Source of the DNA: Diphasiastrum complanatum
Lineage: Eukaryota; Streptophyta; Lycopodiopsida; Lycopodiales; Lycopodiaceae
NCBI GenBank assembly: GCA_029204225.1
Contig: CM055104.1
Coordinates: forward strand, 23,546,285 to 23,610,284
Direction of reading: 5' to 3'
DNA: 64,000 nucleotides
Both the position numbers and the translations under genes were made by a program. This document shows, piece after piece, positions 55,560 to 64,000 of the stretch. Every line of letters begins with the position of its first letter. The stretch's first letter is position 1. The notes under the pieces were generated by a model. That model was not told the origin of the DNA and made no database searches. It saw only the letters and a program-made list of their open reading frames with translations.

Positions 55560-56440
55560 AATGCTACAAATTTAAATGCATTTTTGCATAGCTCTATTAC
55601 TGATGAAGACAGACAAGAGAATGGCCCACGATTTATCCAACTTGGTCGACTTATCGAGGAAGTCCGACTTGGCCGACATATCGGAGAGTCCAACTTATCA
55701 ACTCTCTCAACTAGTCGACTTGTTCGAGTTATCAAGAGGTCCAACTTGTCGACTAACCAACTTGATTGGCCACAGCAACAACTTGCTCGATGTCCGAATA
55801 GTCAAAGGCTTCTCAGGGTCACTTCCTGAACTATGCAGACGACTTGAAAAATGACAGCAACAGCACAAATGTAAAATTGTATATAGTTGATCATTGTAAT
55901 CAATTAATCATCAAGTGAATTAGAGACAGACATTGTAGATGCTTTCATGCATCGATTTTTTTTTTAGACTGATTGTCAGTATTAAACTCATAACTTTTAC
56001 AGAGCGAAGTTAGCTTCATGAGCTTGCGGTTTTGCCCGCTAGTGTCTTGTGCTCATAGCATCAAACTAACATGTATCTCTATACACTAATTTGAATCAAT
56101 CACTGTCTTTTATTGCGTTCGAGTTCGTATCAAGATTGTATGTTTTGCTACTACGTCTTCTTGTCTGACATTCTTATTGAATTGTCTTATTGTCTACTCT
56201 TCCGCTTCCGCATATAACCACACAATTAAGCTCTATCTTAATCTTGTGTTCACCTACTATTATAGTAGTGCACGCACCAAGGGAATCAGTCGACCACTGC
56301 CTCTGCGTAGTAGTAGGATCGTTTCGATCCTATTGTTCGACCGGCCCAATCTTTTGTCGGAACCACTTATACCATTCCCCAACAATTTTCTCGCATTTCT
56401 GGTTTCCATAAGGAGGCAAAGCTCTCTCATTTGGAAATGA
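55560..56440. other. LTR-like region
   Basis: Contains multiple GTCGACT/AGTCGAC and CCGACTT motifs (55640-55770), similar in style to the copia LTR B interior, and TTGTCTT-rich sequence. Ends not defined. Confidence 0.35.
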
Positions 56441-56747
56441 GCCAAAAGATCCTCAAAATCATGTCTCTTGTCTACTTATAGACAAAGCCCCTAAGCTAAC
56501 TAAACATAACTATCTTGAAGGATAGTTAGCCCTTGTTAAGTCTTATTGATTGTAGATTGGGCCCTTGTTGGCCTCTTATCCTTATTAAAATACTTTGGAG
56601 GGCCTACAAGGAAAATCACCTTATTTTTAAGGCTAATAGCTCCTTTTGGGCCTACAAAGCTTACAATGGATATTACATTGCATTGATACACACTAATGTA
56701 CTGAAAGTACATGACACAATAATGTCTTGCAGTCATTCTTATCGATG
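56441..56747. other. Nothing recognised
   Basis: Short sequence with CTATCTTGAAGGATAG (a 7-bp inverted repeat, 56511-56526) and no supported gene. Confidence 0.4.
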
Positions 56748-57103
56748 AGATAGTATTCTGAAAGATCTATCAAGGAAATTTGAGGATCAAAACCTCATCT
56801 CCTCTAACTCAGAGGAGGGTGAGGTGGAAGAAGATTGGATTCTAAACTACATCCGACGGGAACTATTGCTCCTACAAGATGATGTACTTTCAGACTTCAG
56901 ATTCATTCTCAATGGTAAACTCGTAAGTAACTATAAACACTCGATCTTTTATGAATAGTATCAATCAAAACTTTCTAACACAAACTCTGTACTAATTCTA
57001 ACTAAGTTTGGATTAGTTTTATGCAGGTACGTAAAAGACATGAGCTCGAGATCAAATGCAAAGATATTGGCGAAACAATCCAACTTATGGAAGAACATTG
57101 AGA
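56748..57103 (+). CDS. Candidate two-exon gene end, unknown
   Basis: Possible exon 56748-56922 (SILKDLSRKFEDQNLISSNS, EEDWILNYIRRELLLLQDDV, LNGKL) with donor CTC|gtaagt. Possible exon 57028-57103 with acceptor ttatgcag (VRKRHELEIKCKDIGETIQL, MEEH, stop). Strong acidic helix character. The start is not found; it may be the tail of a transposon protein. I do not recognise it. Confidence 0.4.
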
Positions 57104-57293
57104 TTCACTATCAACAAATACATGCCAATGTCTTTTTATCATTATAAAAAAATTGCATTTCATTATTAGACTATGTACACAAGTTGATTATAAGAATCTA
57201 TTGTGATATCAATAAAAAAAACCAATAAACGGGTCGTTTACAAGTAAAATGATTGTATTTTTTTTTTATGTCTCTCTATTTACAAATAGATCT

Positions 57294-58070
57294 CTATTCA
57301 ATCAATTTTTCTATATTTTCTATATCAGTATTAGGAACTAATAAAGCAACAGCTCCTTCTATAATCTCGCCCTCCTCTGTTTCGAGAAGGGCCTCAATGT
57401 CTTTTAAGACAAGAGGAATATCTGCTACAAAATTGTCTTCCTCTGTATTAGGAAAGACTTTTATTTCTTTTTTATCATATAAAATTAGATCTGCATCCTG
57501 AACAACCTGAAAGGCTGTTAAGGCAAGAGCAGCTTCCTTTTGAGGGCCCTCGATTGCAGCTGTAACGCTTACACCATACTGGGCAAAGGTTCTGATCAAC
57601 TCTTGCCGAAATCTATATACATCATCAGGAGTATACGACTCAAGAGTGAATTGTCATCACAAAACACGAGAATCAGCAAATTACAAACAATGATAGTAAT
57701 AAAATATGAATCAGAATGAAATGAACTACAAATGAATAAAATATTACCTTTTCAATATCTACATCCGTTTGTAAATCATACCATTCAAAAATAAGCTTCG
57801 TATTGTACAGGATGAACCATGCACAACTAAAAGCGTCATTTTGTTGTACACACTGCATATATAGAACGAAAATTAGTAATATTATGATAGAAATTTTATT
57901 TATGCTATGACAATACATTTGAATTAAAAAAGGAATACATGCATATTAGAGATAAATTGAGTATACCTTGAGAGATTTAATGGTTATATCTCCAATTGAA
58001 GTTGTCGTTGCCGATATTTTCCGAACGGCATCATGAAGTAGAGAATCAAATTCTCTGTGTATTTGCAGCT
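57294..58070 (-). CDS. Candidate spliced ORF, possibly Ulp1-like protease
   Basis: Minus-strand pieces with splice-like borders: about 58058-57970 (EFDSLLHDAVRKISATTTSI then DITIKSLK, donor AAG|gtatac); 57856-57748 (acceptor atatgcag, CVQQNDAFSCAWFILYNTKL, donor AAG|gtaata); and about 57640-57294 (SYTPDDVYRFRQELIRTFAQ, VFPNTEEDNFVADIPLVLKD, acidic end, stop). QQND.FSCAWF resembles the Q...DC..F box around the catalytic Cys of C48/Ulp1 proteases, which several plant DNA transposons carry. The upstream His/Asp part was not found, so this is tentative. Confidence 0.4.
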
Positions 58071-58458
58071 GAATTTAATTTTACACATAGAAAATATGAT
58101 ACTCACTCCTTATTTATTTTTACAAAAAGAATGTTTAGGCTCCAATGCCGACTGCAACAACCAAGATACAAATATTGTTAAATTCATATTTATGAAAAAA
58201 TTCCATTCTTATTAAAGCAATGAGGCATGCAACAATCCAAATTAAAGTAAGAAAAACAAAAGAGCAATCCTTACTTATTTTCATATGGAATCAAATTAAA
58301 TTTCGCCATAGGACTGCACTTGATAAAATAGATAGCCTTCTCAAAATTGGCTTCGTTTGCAATCATTACCTCTCGTTGGCTATTATGCGCCTGGATCCGA
58401 TACTGCATCGTCCAGTATCGCATTCGAGCGCGTCTCGCAACCCTTTTTTTTTTTTGCT

Positions 58459-58650
58459 CGTTGTTCTTGCACTCGGATCCGATACTCCAATTTCAAATAT
58501 CTCTCTCGAGCGCACGTTGATTTGACGTGCTTGTCGGATCTAGGGTTTGCGCTTGAGAGTGATATTTGGAACTTCAGTTCTGTTATTTTTGTTTAAAATG
58601 TCTAATTCTGAATCCAGTTTGCTTTCTTTTTTTAATGAATTTTCGCAATT
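58459..58650 (+). repeat. 5' region direct repeat, copy 1
   Basis: About 190 bp repeated at 58998-59190 (541 bp apart): CTCGGATCCGATAC, ATATCTCTCTCGAGC, TTGACGTGCTTGTC, CTAGGGTTTGC and the start codon context AAAATGTCTAATT followed by GAATCCAGTTTGC. Copy 1 opens an ORF that stops within about 35 codons. Confidence 0.9.
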
Positions 58651-58678
58651 TTTTTGCAGTATGAAAAGATGGCCGAGA

Positions 58679-58894
58679 CACGTGTCGCCAGATGACTAGA
58701 CCACGTGGAATGTCTGTACTGATAATGATGACCCAATTATGGGGACACGTGAGCTGAGACACGTGCGTGAATCCTTTATCGACGTGTGTCATTCTCGCAT
58801 GTGACAGATGTCAGATCAATCATTCAAGGTACGACGCATTTATTTTGGCCAATCACATGTCGACACGTGTTCCCTCGCCACTTCTCCACACGTG
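58679..58894 (+). promoter_or_regulatory. Cluster of six CACGTG G-boxes
   Basis: CACGTG at 58679, 58702, 58746, 58760, 58864 and 58889, plus GACGTG at 58781. Several read ACACGTG. About 0.05 would be expected by chance in 216 bp. G-boxes bind bZIP and bHLH factors (light, ABA, stress). They end 11 bp before a TATA box. Confidence 0.8.
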
Positions 58895-58904
58895 CCAAAT
58901 TTTT

Positions 58905-58914
58905 TATATAAATA
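58905..58914 (+). promoter_or_regulatory. TATA box
   Basis: TATATAAATA, 228 bp before the ATG at 59142, right after the G-box cluster. Predicted transcription start near 58940. Confidence 0.65.
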
Positions 58915-58997
58915 GGTCTTTTTTGGCTCGGATTTTCACGCAAATTTACGATTGCTTTGCCGGATATCGATTTCAAGTGCGCCGCTTGCTCCCTTTT

Positions 58998-59190
58998 CTT
59001 TCATGTGTTCTTGTGCTCGGATCCGATACACTAGCTTCCAATATCTCTCTCGAGCACACGTTGCCTTGACGTGCTTGTCTGACCTAGGGTTTGCACCTGA
59101 GAGCGATATTTGGAACTTCAATTCTATTATTTTTGTTTAAAATGTCTAATTTTGAATCCAGTTTGCTTTCTTTTTTTAATGAATTTGGTA
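58998..59190 (+). repeat. 5' region direct repeat, copy 2
   Basis: Copy leading into the long ORF at 59142. See copy 1 at 58459. Confidence 0.9.
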
Positions 59191-60137
59191 TTACCGATAG
59201 GTTGGACTATTTCAAATCTCTTTTTACTTCTTTTCTTTTTATTCTACCTTCTATAACTGAGGGCCCTGGTGTGGAGGCATTTTCTGAGATATATCTCAAA
59301 TTTAAGTCCCTGCTCAGTCCTCCGTTATTCAGGTCTCAGAATAAAGACATGATTCATTATTAGGACCTGGTGGCACTTGACAAGCATATCTACAAAGCTA
59401 AGCTTGACAGAATGTTTACCAAGTTACATAATGATTTCAAGTTTGTAGATGAGTGCCAAATTCATAATAAAAAATGTAGATTTGTTGATTTTCTGTCTAC
59501 TTTTGTTTTTTTCCTTTTGTTAAATATTTTTAATGATTCGGACTCCGTGCCCTCCACTTCTGAAGCAGCTTCTTCTAGTGGTACAAAGTCTGAAAAGTCA
59601 AAGATTGTAAATATAGATATCTTTTTTATTGACACGAGTGTTAATTTAGATGATTGTTCTGATTTTGATCCTGCTCGAAATAGGGCTACTTTTATAGGCC
59701 CTAGAACACCCACTACTCTTTCTCCTTCTGATAAATCTTTGATCACTTTGCCTACTTATAATATAGATAATAATTCATTTTTCACAATATCGGATATATC
59801 GGATCTTTTTTACTTCACTGAAGCTGAGACTCTTTGCATTTTGAGCAAAGAGCTTGATGAATTTTCAGATATAATTGATTTTGATGTTGATGATCTTCTC
59901 CCTGGTGTTGACGATGTACATAATGATAAGTTTTATTCAGAAAAAGATTGCTTGAAAATGGTTGTGGAGGAAATGTGCAACAAAGAAGATGATCTACCTT
60001 CTAAGGAGGAGTTTCTTAGAATCCAAAGTCAACTTGGTTTTCCACAACCAACTGTCTATTCAACAACAATATTGACATCGAAAGGTGGACATAATATTGA
60101 TGGAGAGACAATAATCAGAGAAGACAAAGCCGAATGC
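59142..60137 (+). CDS. Unknown ORF with one in-frame UAG
   Basis: ATG at 59142; MSNFESSLLSFFNEFGITDR and on to a TAG at 59361-59363. The same frame then stays open to 60239. It is broken only by that stop, about 332 codons up to a good donor TGC|gtaagt at 60137/60138. Product: N-terminal helical part, then a Ser/Asp-rich acidic middle (SSSGTKSEKSKIVNIDIFFI, DFDVDDLLPGVDDVHNDKFY) and KEEFLRIQSQLGFPQPTVYS. No family recognised; the shape resembles a retroelement gag or a transposon accessory protein. The stop may be a mutation or a readthrough site. Confidence 0.5.
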
Positions 60138-60267
60138 GTAAGTTTTTGTCTCTTATCAAGTACTAGTAGATTTGTTATGTCAGATTATATACTAAAGTTT
60201 ACTTTGTTTTTTATCATTTCTAAAAACAATTTTCCTTGATGATTTCGCAATTTGTCGAGGAGGGCAG

Positions 60268-60657
60268 AGATCTTCTACCGGACAATTTTCAAGAGATCAT
60301 GCACTCGGGAACTATCTAAAGTCCTTCAAGAATAATGAGATAATTGTTGCCCATTCAAAGTTTCATCAACATGGTGAAACTATGATTATGGCAATCAAGG
60401 CACTGTCTCATTTTCTTGGAGGACATAATTTTAATAAGGTGCATAAAATAATTTTTGTAAAGTAAACTATTGCGGTTAGAATTTTAGGTTATGGACAAGT
60501 GAATTCCATGCTCAGATCATCTCATTTTACAGTGTATGCTGCTTACGTTGATCTGAGTAAGCATGAAAACTATGAGCTATTGGATCCATACGAAAGAAGA
60601 AAATTGTTGCATGATTCTAAGTTGCAACTTTCATTGGAAAAAATATCGGAGGCAGAT
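60268..60657 (+). CDS. Candidate downstream exons of the unknown ORF
   Basis: 60268-60438 (RSSTGQFSRDHALGNYLKSF, EIIVAHSKFHQHGETMIMAI, FLGGHNFNK, donor AAG|gtgcat) is in phase with the donor at 60137. A further open stretch about 60490-60657 (YGQVNSMLRSSHFTVYAAYV, YELLDPYERRKLLHDSKLQL, stop) follows an attttag acceptor but is out of phase by simple joining. Unknown function. Confidence 0.35.
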
Positions 60658-60720
60658 TAGATATTGTTGAATTGTACTTTGTAGATATTTTTATTTAATA
60701 TACAAAAATTTTTTGTGCGT

Positions 60721-61876
60721 CTATAGCCTATTGGCTTGTATAAATTTGCATGCTTTTTGAAATTTTTTATAATCCGTCGATTTTGTATTATGACGAATTT
60801 GGAATTTTCTGTAAACCCATTGGAAAAGTTGCAGTATATAGCTATTTTTTTTGCTAGTCCCGGCATGTTGTGTACTTTTATGAAATGCCGCTCTTGCTTG
60901 CCAATGAGATTTTTCCATTCCTTGCAATGACCATATGCTAAGACTTCCACTATTTCTTGCAAAGAATGTCGAATGATGTTGTAATATGTGGTGCATGTCA
61001 TAAAAACATAATCTAAATCAGTACCAAAAGTATCTAATTTAATTGCACATATTTGTCTATCGTAGTGTAAAATCAAAATCTTACCATATAATGTGTTATG
61101 TGATCAACACCCCATGCACTCTGAACTGCATCCACAAATTCATTGGTTGTTTTCTATATCATTTGAACATTAGTATTTGAAAATTTATCTTTTCTCAAGT
61201 ATTTTACCATGTTGTCTAATGTTTTCCAAACTTCTACTTTGTGTATACGAGTAGCTGAGTCTTCTGAATTTGAAAGTGCTCCATTCATGATTGTGAGACT
61301 GACTCTTTCCATTTTTTGTCCTTTTATAATTTCAGACTCATTTAACTTGAGAACAACTATCAACTTGTTATTGACATTCTCATTTGTAATACCGTAAAAA
61401 TTTATGATGAATGTTAATAACTGATCAATGTCAATAAATAAATTGTTGGAATTGTTATATGCTAGACTTTCTCCTTTCGAGCAATACACTTCATTGATAT
61501 GAGATGGATTACCAACTATTCTCTGCATACCATGGTTTAACATGTCTCTTTTTTTTTAAAGATGAAATGGTCGTGGAATTGGAAACTTTTTAATATTTAC
61601 CTGTGCAAATGCCTCCTTTATCATCTTAAACATTGTTGCATATGCTTCCCTACTGATGCTAGAAAAGTCACATGCCCTCTGAAGCAATGTAGTGTCTAAT
61701 ATTTTTTCAACTTCATCCATAATGCTATCAGTAACTGAAACCTTAATCTTTTTCATTTTGTTATTATTTAACATTGATTTCATAGATTTAGAAGTCAAGA
61801 TAGAGCCTAGTGAGTTTCCAATTGAAATCTCATCGGCCAAATGGTCTTCAACAACCAATGCTGATATGCATTGCAA
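60721..61876 (-). pseudogene. Candidate transposase-like spliced ORFs
   Basis: Three minus-strand blocks in order: 61876-61556 (LTSKSMKSMLNNNKMKKIKV, DFSSISREAYATMFKMIKEA), 61543-61154 (QRIVGNPSHINEVYCSKGES, DIDQLLTFIINFYGITNENV, KLIVVLKLNESEIIKGQKME, IHKVEVWKTLDNMVKYL), and 60990-60721 (SIWSLQGMEKSHWQARAAFH, STQHAGTSKKNSYILQLFQW). The overall pattern, including a GMEKSH.QAR...TQHAG C-terminus, recalls large uncharacterised transposase-like proteins I have seen in plants and animals, from memory only. The centre, where catalytic acids would lie, seems missing. Confidence 0.4.
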
Positions 61877-62112
61877 ACATAATGCTCATGAAAATGTCAG
61901 TAGAAATTAGGACACTTATAGTATTCACATGAGTATATAATAAGCAAATCAACAGAAAGTTGAAATGAATAAATAACAAAATTAGTGATTATAAATAAAT
62001 CAAAAAGTTCAAGCAATTTTCAGTACCAAATAAGCTATAGCTTACTTGAATACACGGATTCGTCTTTTTCTATGACCTCCTCTGGATGATAGATCACATA
62101 TATCCTTGTTTA

Positions 62113-62361
62113 CTAGTCTTTCCTCTTGTTACTTCGGACCTTTCTATTGAGCACATCCATATCCTTAACAAGAGACAAATATGAGATACACATGGATTGA
62201 AATGCAATTTTTATCTCATCATTACTAGTTGTATAATGATGCAAAGAAGATTTCAACCTTTGGATCTCCTCCTTGAGCATCTCATTTTCATCCAAACAAG
62301 TTTTCATCTTTGTAGATTTTTCTTCGCACTCCTTTGATATTTTCCTTGATTCTTCTTCCAA
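62113..62361 (-). CDS. Coiled-coil ORF, unknown
   Basis: 82 codons: SRKISKECEEKSTKMKTCLD, ENEMLKEEIQRLKSSLHHYT, then LVKDMDVLNRKVRSNKRKD. Heptad pattern and basic end. It could be the N-terminal exon of the transposase-like ORFs to its left, or part of the Helitron to its right. Confidence 0.4.
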   Translation of the reverse strand: MEEESRKISKECEEKSTKMKTCLDENEMLKEEIQRLKSSLHHYTTSNDEIKIAFQSMCISYLSLVKDMDVLNRKVRSNKRKD

Positions 62362-62391
62362 ATAATGTATTCTCTGACATATACATTAGAA

Positions 62392-63356
62392 TCAGCCAAC
62401 AAGAAATGTGAATGCAATTAAGTCATCCAAATTTTCAATCCCTAGACACATATTATCTGGTAAACATATGCTTTCCAAACCATGACGAATAACAATTTCC
62501 TCTTTACCATCTCCTACTCTCAACAAAAATTCAGCAAACTCTTTTTGCTCATTAACATCAGAACCTTCCAATCCCATAACCCTCATGTTTGTTGTCAAGT
62601 GATGAATCTCAGCATCCTTCCACAAATAGGAATATTTTAGGGAGGCCGATACAATTTGAGCACGACTGCCTCGCCTCACTACCGGTAAAACCTATCGAAA
62701 GTCACCACCAAGAACAACAACTGTTACCCCTCCAAAAAGAGCATCAGATGTTCGCAAATCACGAAGGGTTCTGTCAACACTTTCCAATGAGTGTTTGTGC
62801 ATCATTGGAGCCTCGTCCCACACTACAAGTCGACATGCCACCATGAGTTTACCCAACTCAGATTGCTTTGATATGTTACGAGTAGATGTCTCATGCAAGT
62901 CAGTGGGGGGAATTTTAAATCGAGAATGAGCAGTATGACCACCTTTCATCAATAAAGCCGCTATCCCCAATGATGCCACTGCAAATGTAATCCATCCTTT
63001 TGCACGAACCCAAGACAACGTAAAATTGTAGAGATACTTTTTGTCGGTCCCTCAGGTCCATCAACAAAAAATAATCCACCTCCTCCTCTAGCAACATGCT
63101 CACAAACGCGTTCAAAAATGTGTCGTTGATCAACATTTAGTCTCTCCACAGCCACTTCTACATCATCTATACTCTCATCCACAAACATCTCCTCACGAAA
63201 CAATGGAGATGTATCAAGATCATCTTCAGGAAGATCAAATCCATAGTTTGAAAGTGATTTTCCTGCAGCTTGCATATGTCTTTCAACATCAAGGACACCC
63301 CTGTCAATTAAACTGACTAACTGCATGCGTTCCACTGTTTTCACCCACACGTTCAT
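62392..63356 (-). pseudogene. Helitron PIF1-type helicase domain (decayed)
   Basis: Minus strand: ERLNVDQRHIFERVCEHVAR, FFVDGPEG (Walker A start), a frameshift, YNFTLSWVRAKGWITFAVAS, GGHTAHSRFKIP, ACRLVVWDEAPMMHKHSLES (Walker B, DEAPM), GGVTVVVLGGDFR, then VRRGSRAQIVSASLKYSYLW and LTTNMRV. This is the PIF1 helicase of plant Helitron Rep-Hel proteins, a 5'-3' DNA helicase used in rolling-circle transposition. Walker A reads GT-D-KK instead of GTGKT and is split by a frameshift. A further frame break at 62685 separates the last part. Motifs V-VI are missing on the left. Confidence 0.9.
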
Positions 63357-64000
63357 TCACAACGTAGTCTTCAACCATATAATACTCCAAGCTTTTCCAC
63401 ATATTGACGGGGCCTGCAGGTGCACATGTGAGAAGAATGGTACCAAACATAAGTCGTAGTTGTGAGGGCATCCCCCACCTGGCAGCTTCTTGCAAGCAGT
63501 CATGCCATTCATTAACATCATTCAGAAGTAGTCTTTGCCTACATGCCTCCCTAAACGATGGTTGAAGAACCCCATCAATAGTACATAAATCCACAAAGCT
63601 ATTCGCTCCTTTAACTTGAGTTAATAAAACCCTCAAATAGAACCGTTCACCCTCCGAAGGATGCACAAAATACATACGTCCGATTGTAGGAACGTTTGGG
63701 ATGTATGTTTGTGGAATCCACTTACATTGTTTTTTGCTGTATACAAATTTTCTCGGAAGGTCCATATAAAGCAAAGACTGTGCCTCCATATCGTTGTTGG
63801 CATTCAACTCAAAATAAGCTATCAGAGTTGTCTCTCCACTAAGTGCAACAACATGAACCAAGTCCTCATTGTCAGCATAGTATGTCATGTTCTCTCCTGG
63901 AAGGTGAACAACCAATCAAACCACATTGGGTTTGTGTGCACCCATTGAGAATAAAAAAAGACGCCATCCTGCTTCACTCGCCAAAAAGTACCTTGCATTC
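63304..64000 (-). pseudogene. Helitron Rep-Hel protein, central part, runs off the window
   Basis: Minus strand from the right edge: ARYFLASEAGWRLFYSQWVH, a frame change near 63910, then VHLPGENMTYYADNEDLVHV, KFVYSKKQCKWIPQ, GRMYFVHPSEGERFYLRVLL, FREACRQRLLLNDVNEWHDC and LRLMFGTILLTCAPAGP. This block lies between the rolling-circle Rep domain and the helicase in plant Helitrons. The Rep domain with its HUH and tyrosine motifs should lie right of 64000. It overlaps the helicase piece by about 50 bp in another frame. Confidence 0.88.

Noticed and set aside
1-64000. tRNA, rRNA or organellar DNA insertions
   Set aside because: No cloverleaf sequence, rRNA or plastid/mitochondrial gene recognised by eye; only tRNA-complementary primer sites are present. 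A tRNAscan run would be decisive.

Overview
The window is nuclear DNA of a land plant, most likely a seed plant with a large, repeat-rich genome; I cannot name the species. The evidence is one recognisable host gene (a MIKC-type MADS-box transcription factor with plant-style introns), plant-type LTR retrotransposons with tRNA-iMet and tRNA-Asp primer sites, plant Helitrons, hAT-like non-autonomous DNA elements and long CT, CA and TA microsatellites.

The host gene lies on the minus strand. Exon 1 (MADS domain) is at 50570-50751. Exons 2-7 (I, K and C regions) are at 9369-9447, 9050-9108, 8689-8788, 8491-8532, 7006-7047 and 6656-6859. All junctions are GT-AG, the frame is kept throughout, and exon lengths (182/79/59/100/42/42 nt) match the classic MIKC pattern. 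Intron 1 is therefore about 41.1 kb and holds most of the repeats in the window. The protein is about 235 aa; an AGL15/AGL18-like identity is my best guess.

Layout: 1-6655 is the gene's 3' flank (a possible LTR, a MAPKKK pseudogene scrap, two Helitron 3' ends, microsatellites). 6656-9447 holds exons 7-2. From 11.9 to 49 kb intron 1 is a nested pile: Ty3 element A (11.9-17.1 kb); a tRNA-Asp-primed Ty3 fragment (17.1-18.4 kb); chromovirus E (18.5-27.1 kb) split by copia D (TSD ATCAA); a tRNA-Asp-primed LTR element J (27.7-31.4 kb) inside a copia gag; Ty3 element G and copia C joined by an apparent inversion (32.7-37.8 kb); a three-level stack at 38.6-44.0 kb, where chromovirus F (TSD AGCCC, LTRs differing at 2 of 358 sites) sits in a hAT-like element (8-bp TSD ATTTAGAC) that sits in the LTR of copia C; then copia pieces B and L (44.1-48.9 kb).

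Right of exon 1 come the candidate MADS promoter, a 99-bp double-hairpin foldback element, a tandem repeat and retroelement scraps. The least understood part is 56.7-62.4 kb. It has spliced-looking ORFs on both strands: a possible Ulp1-like protease, a plus-strand ORF behind a TATA box with six CACGTG G-boxes in 216 bp, and a collinear minus-strand set that may be a diverged transposase. From 62.39 kb to the right edge is the decayed PIF1-type helicase half of a Helitron, which continues beyond the window.

Most retroelement genes are broken. The intact ORFs are copia C gag and the gag and integrase ORFs of F, which lacks protease, reverse transcriptase and RNase H and so must have moved using another element's enzymes.
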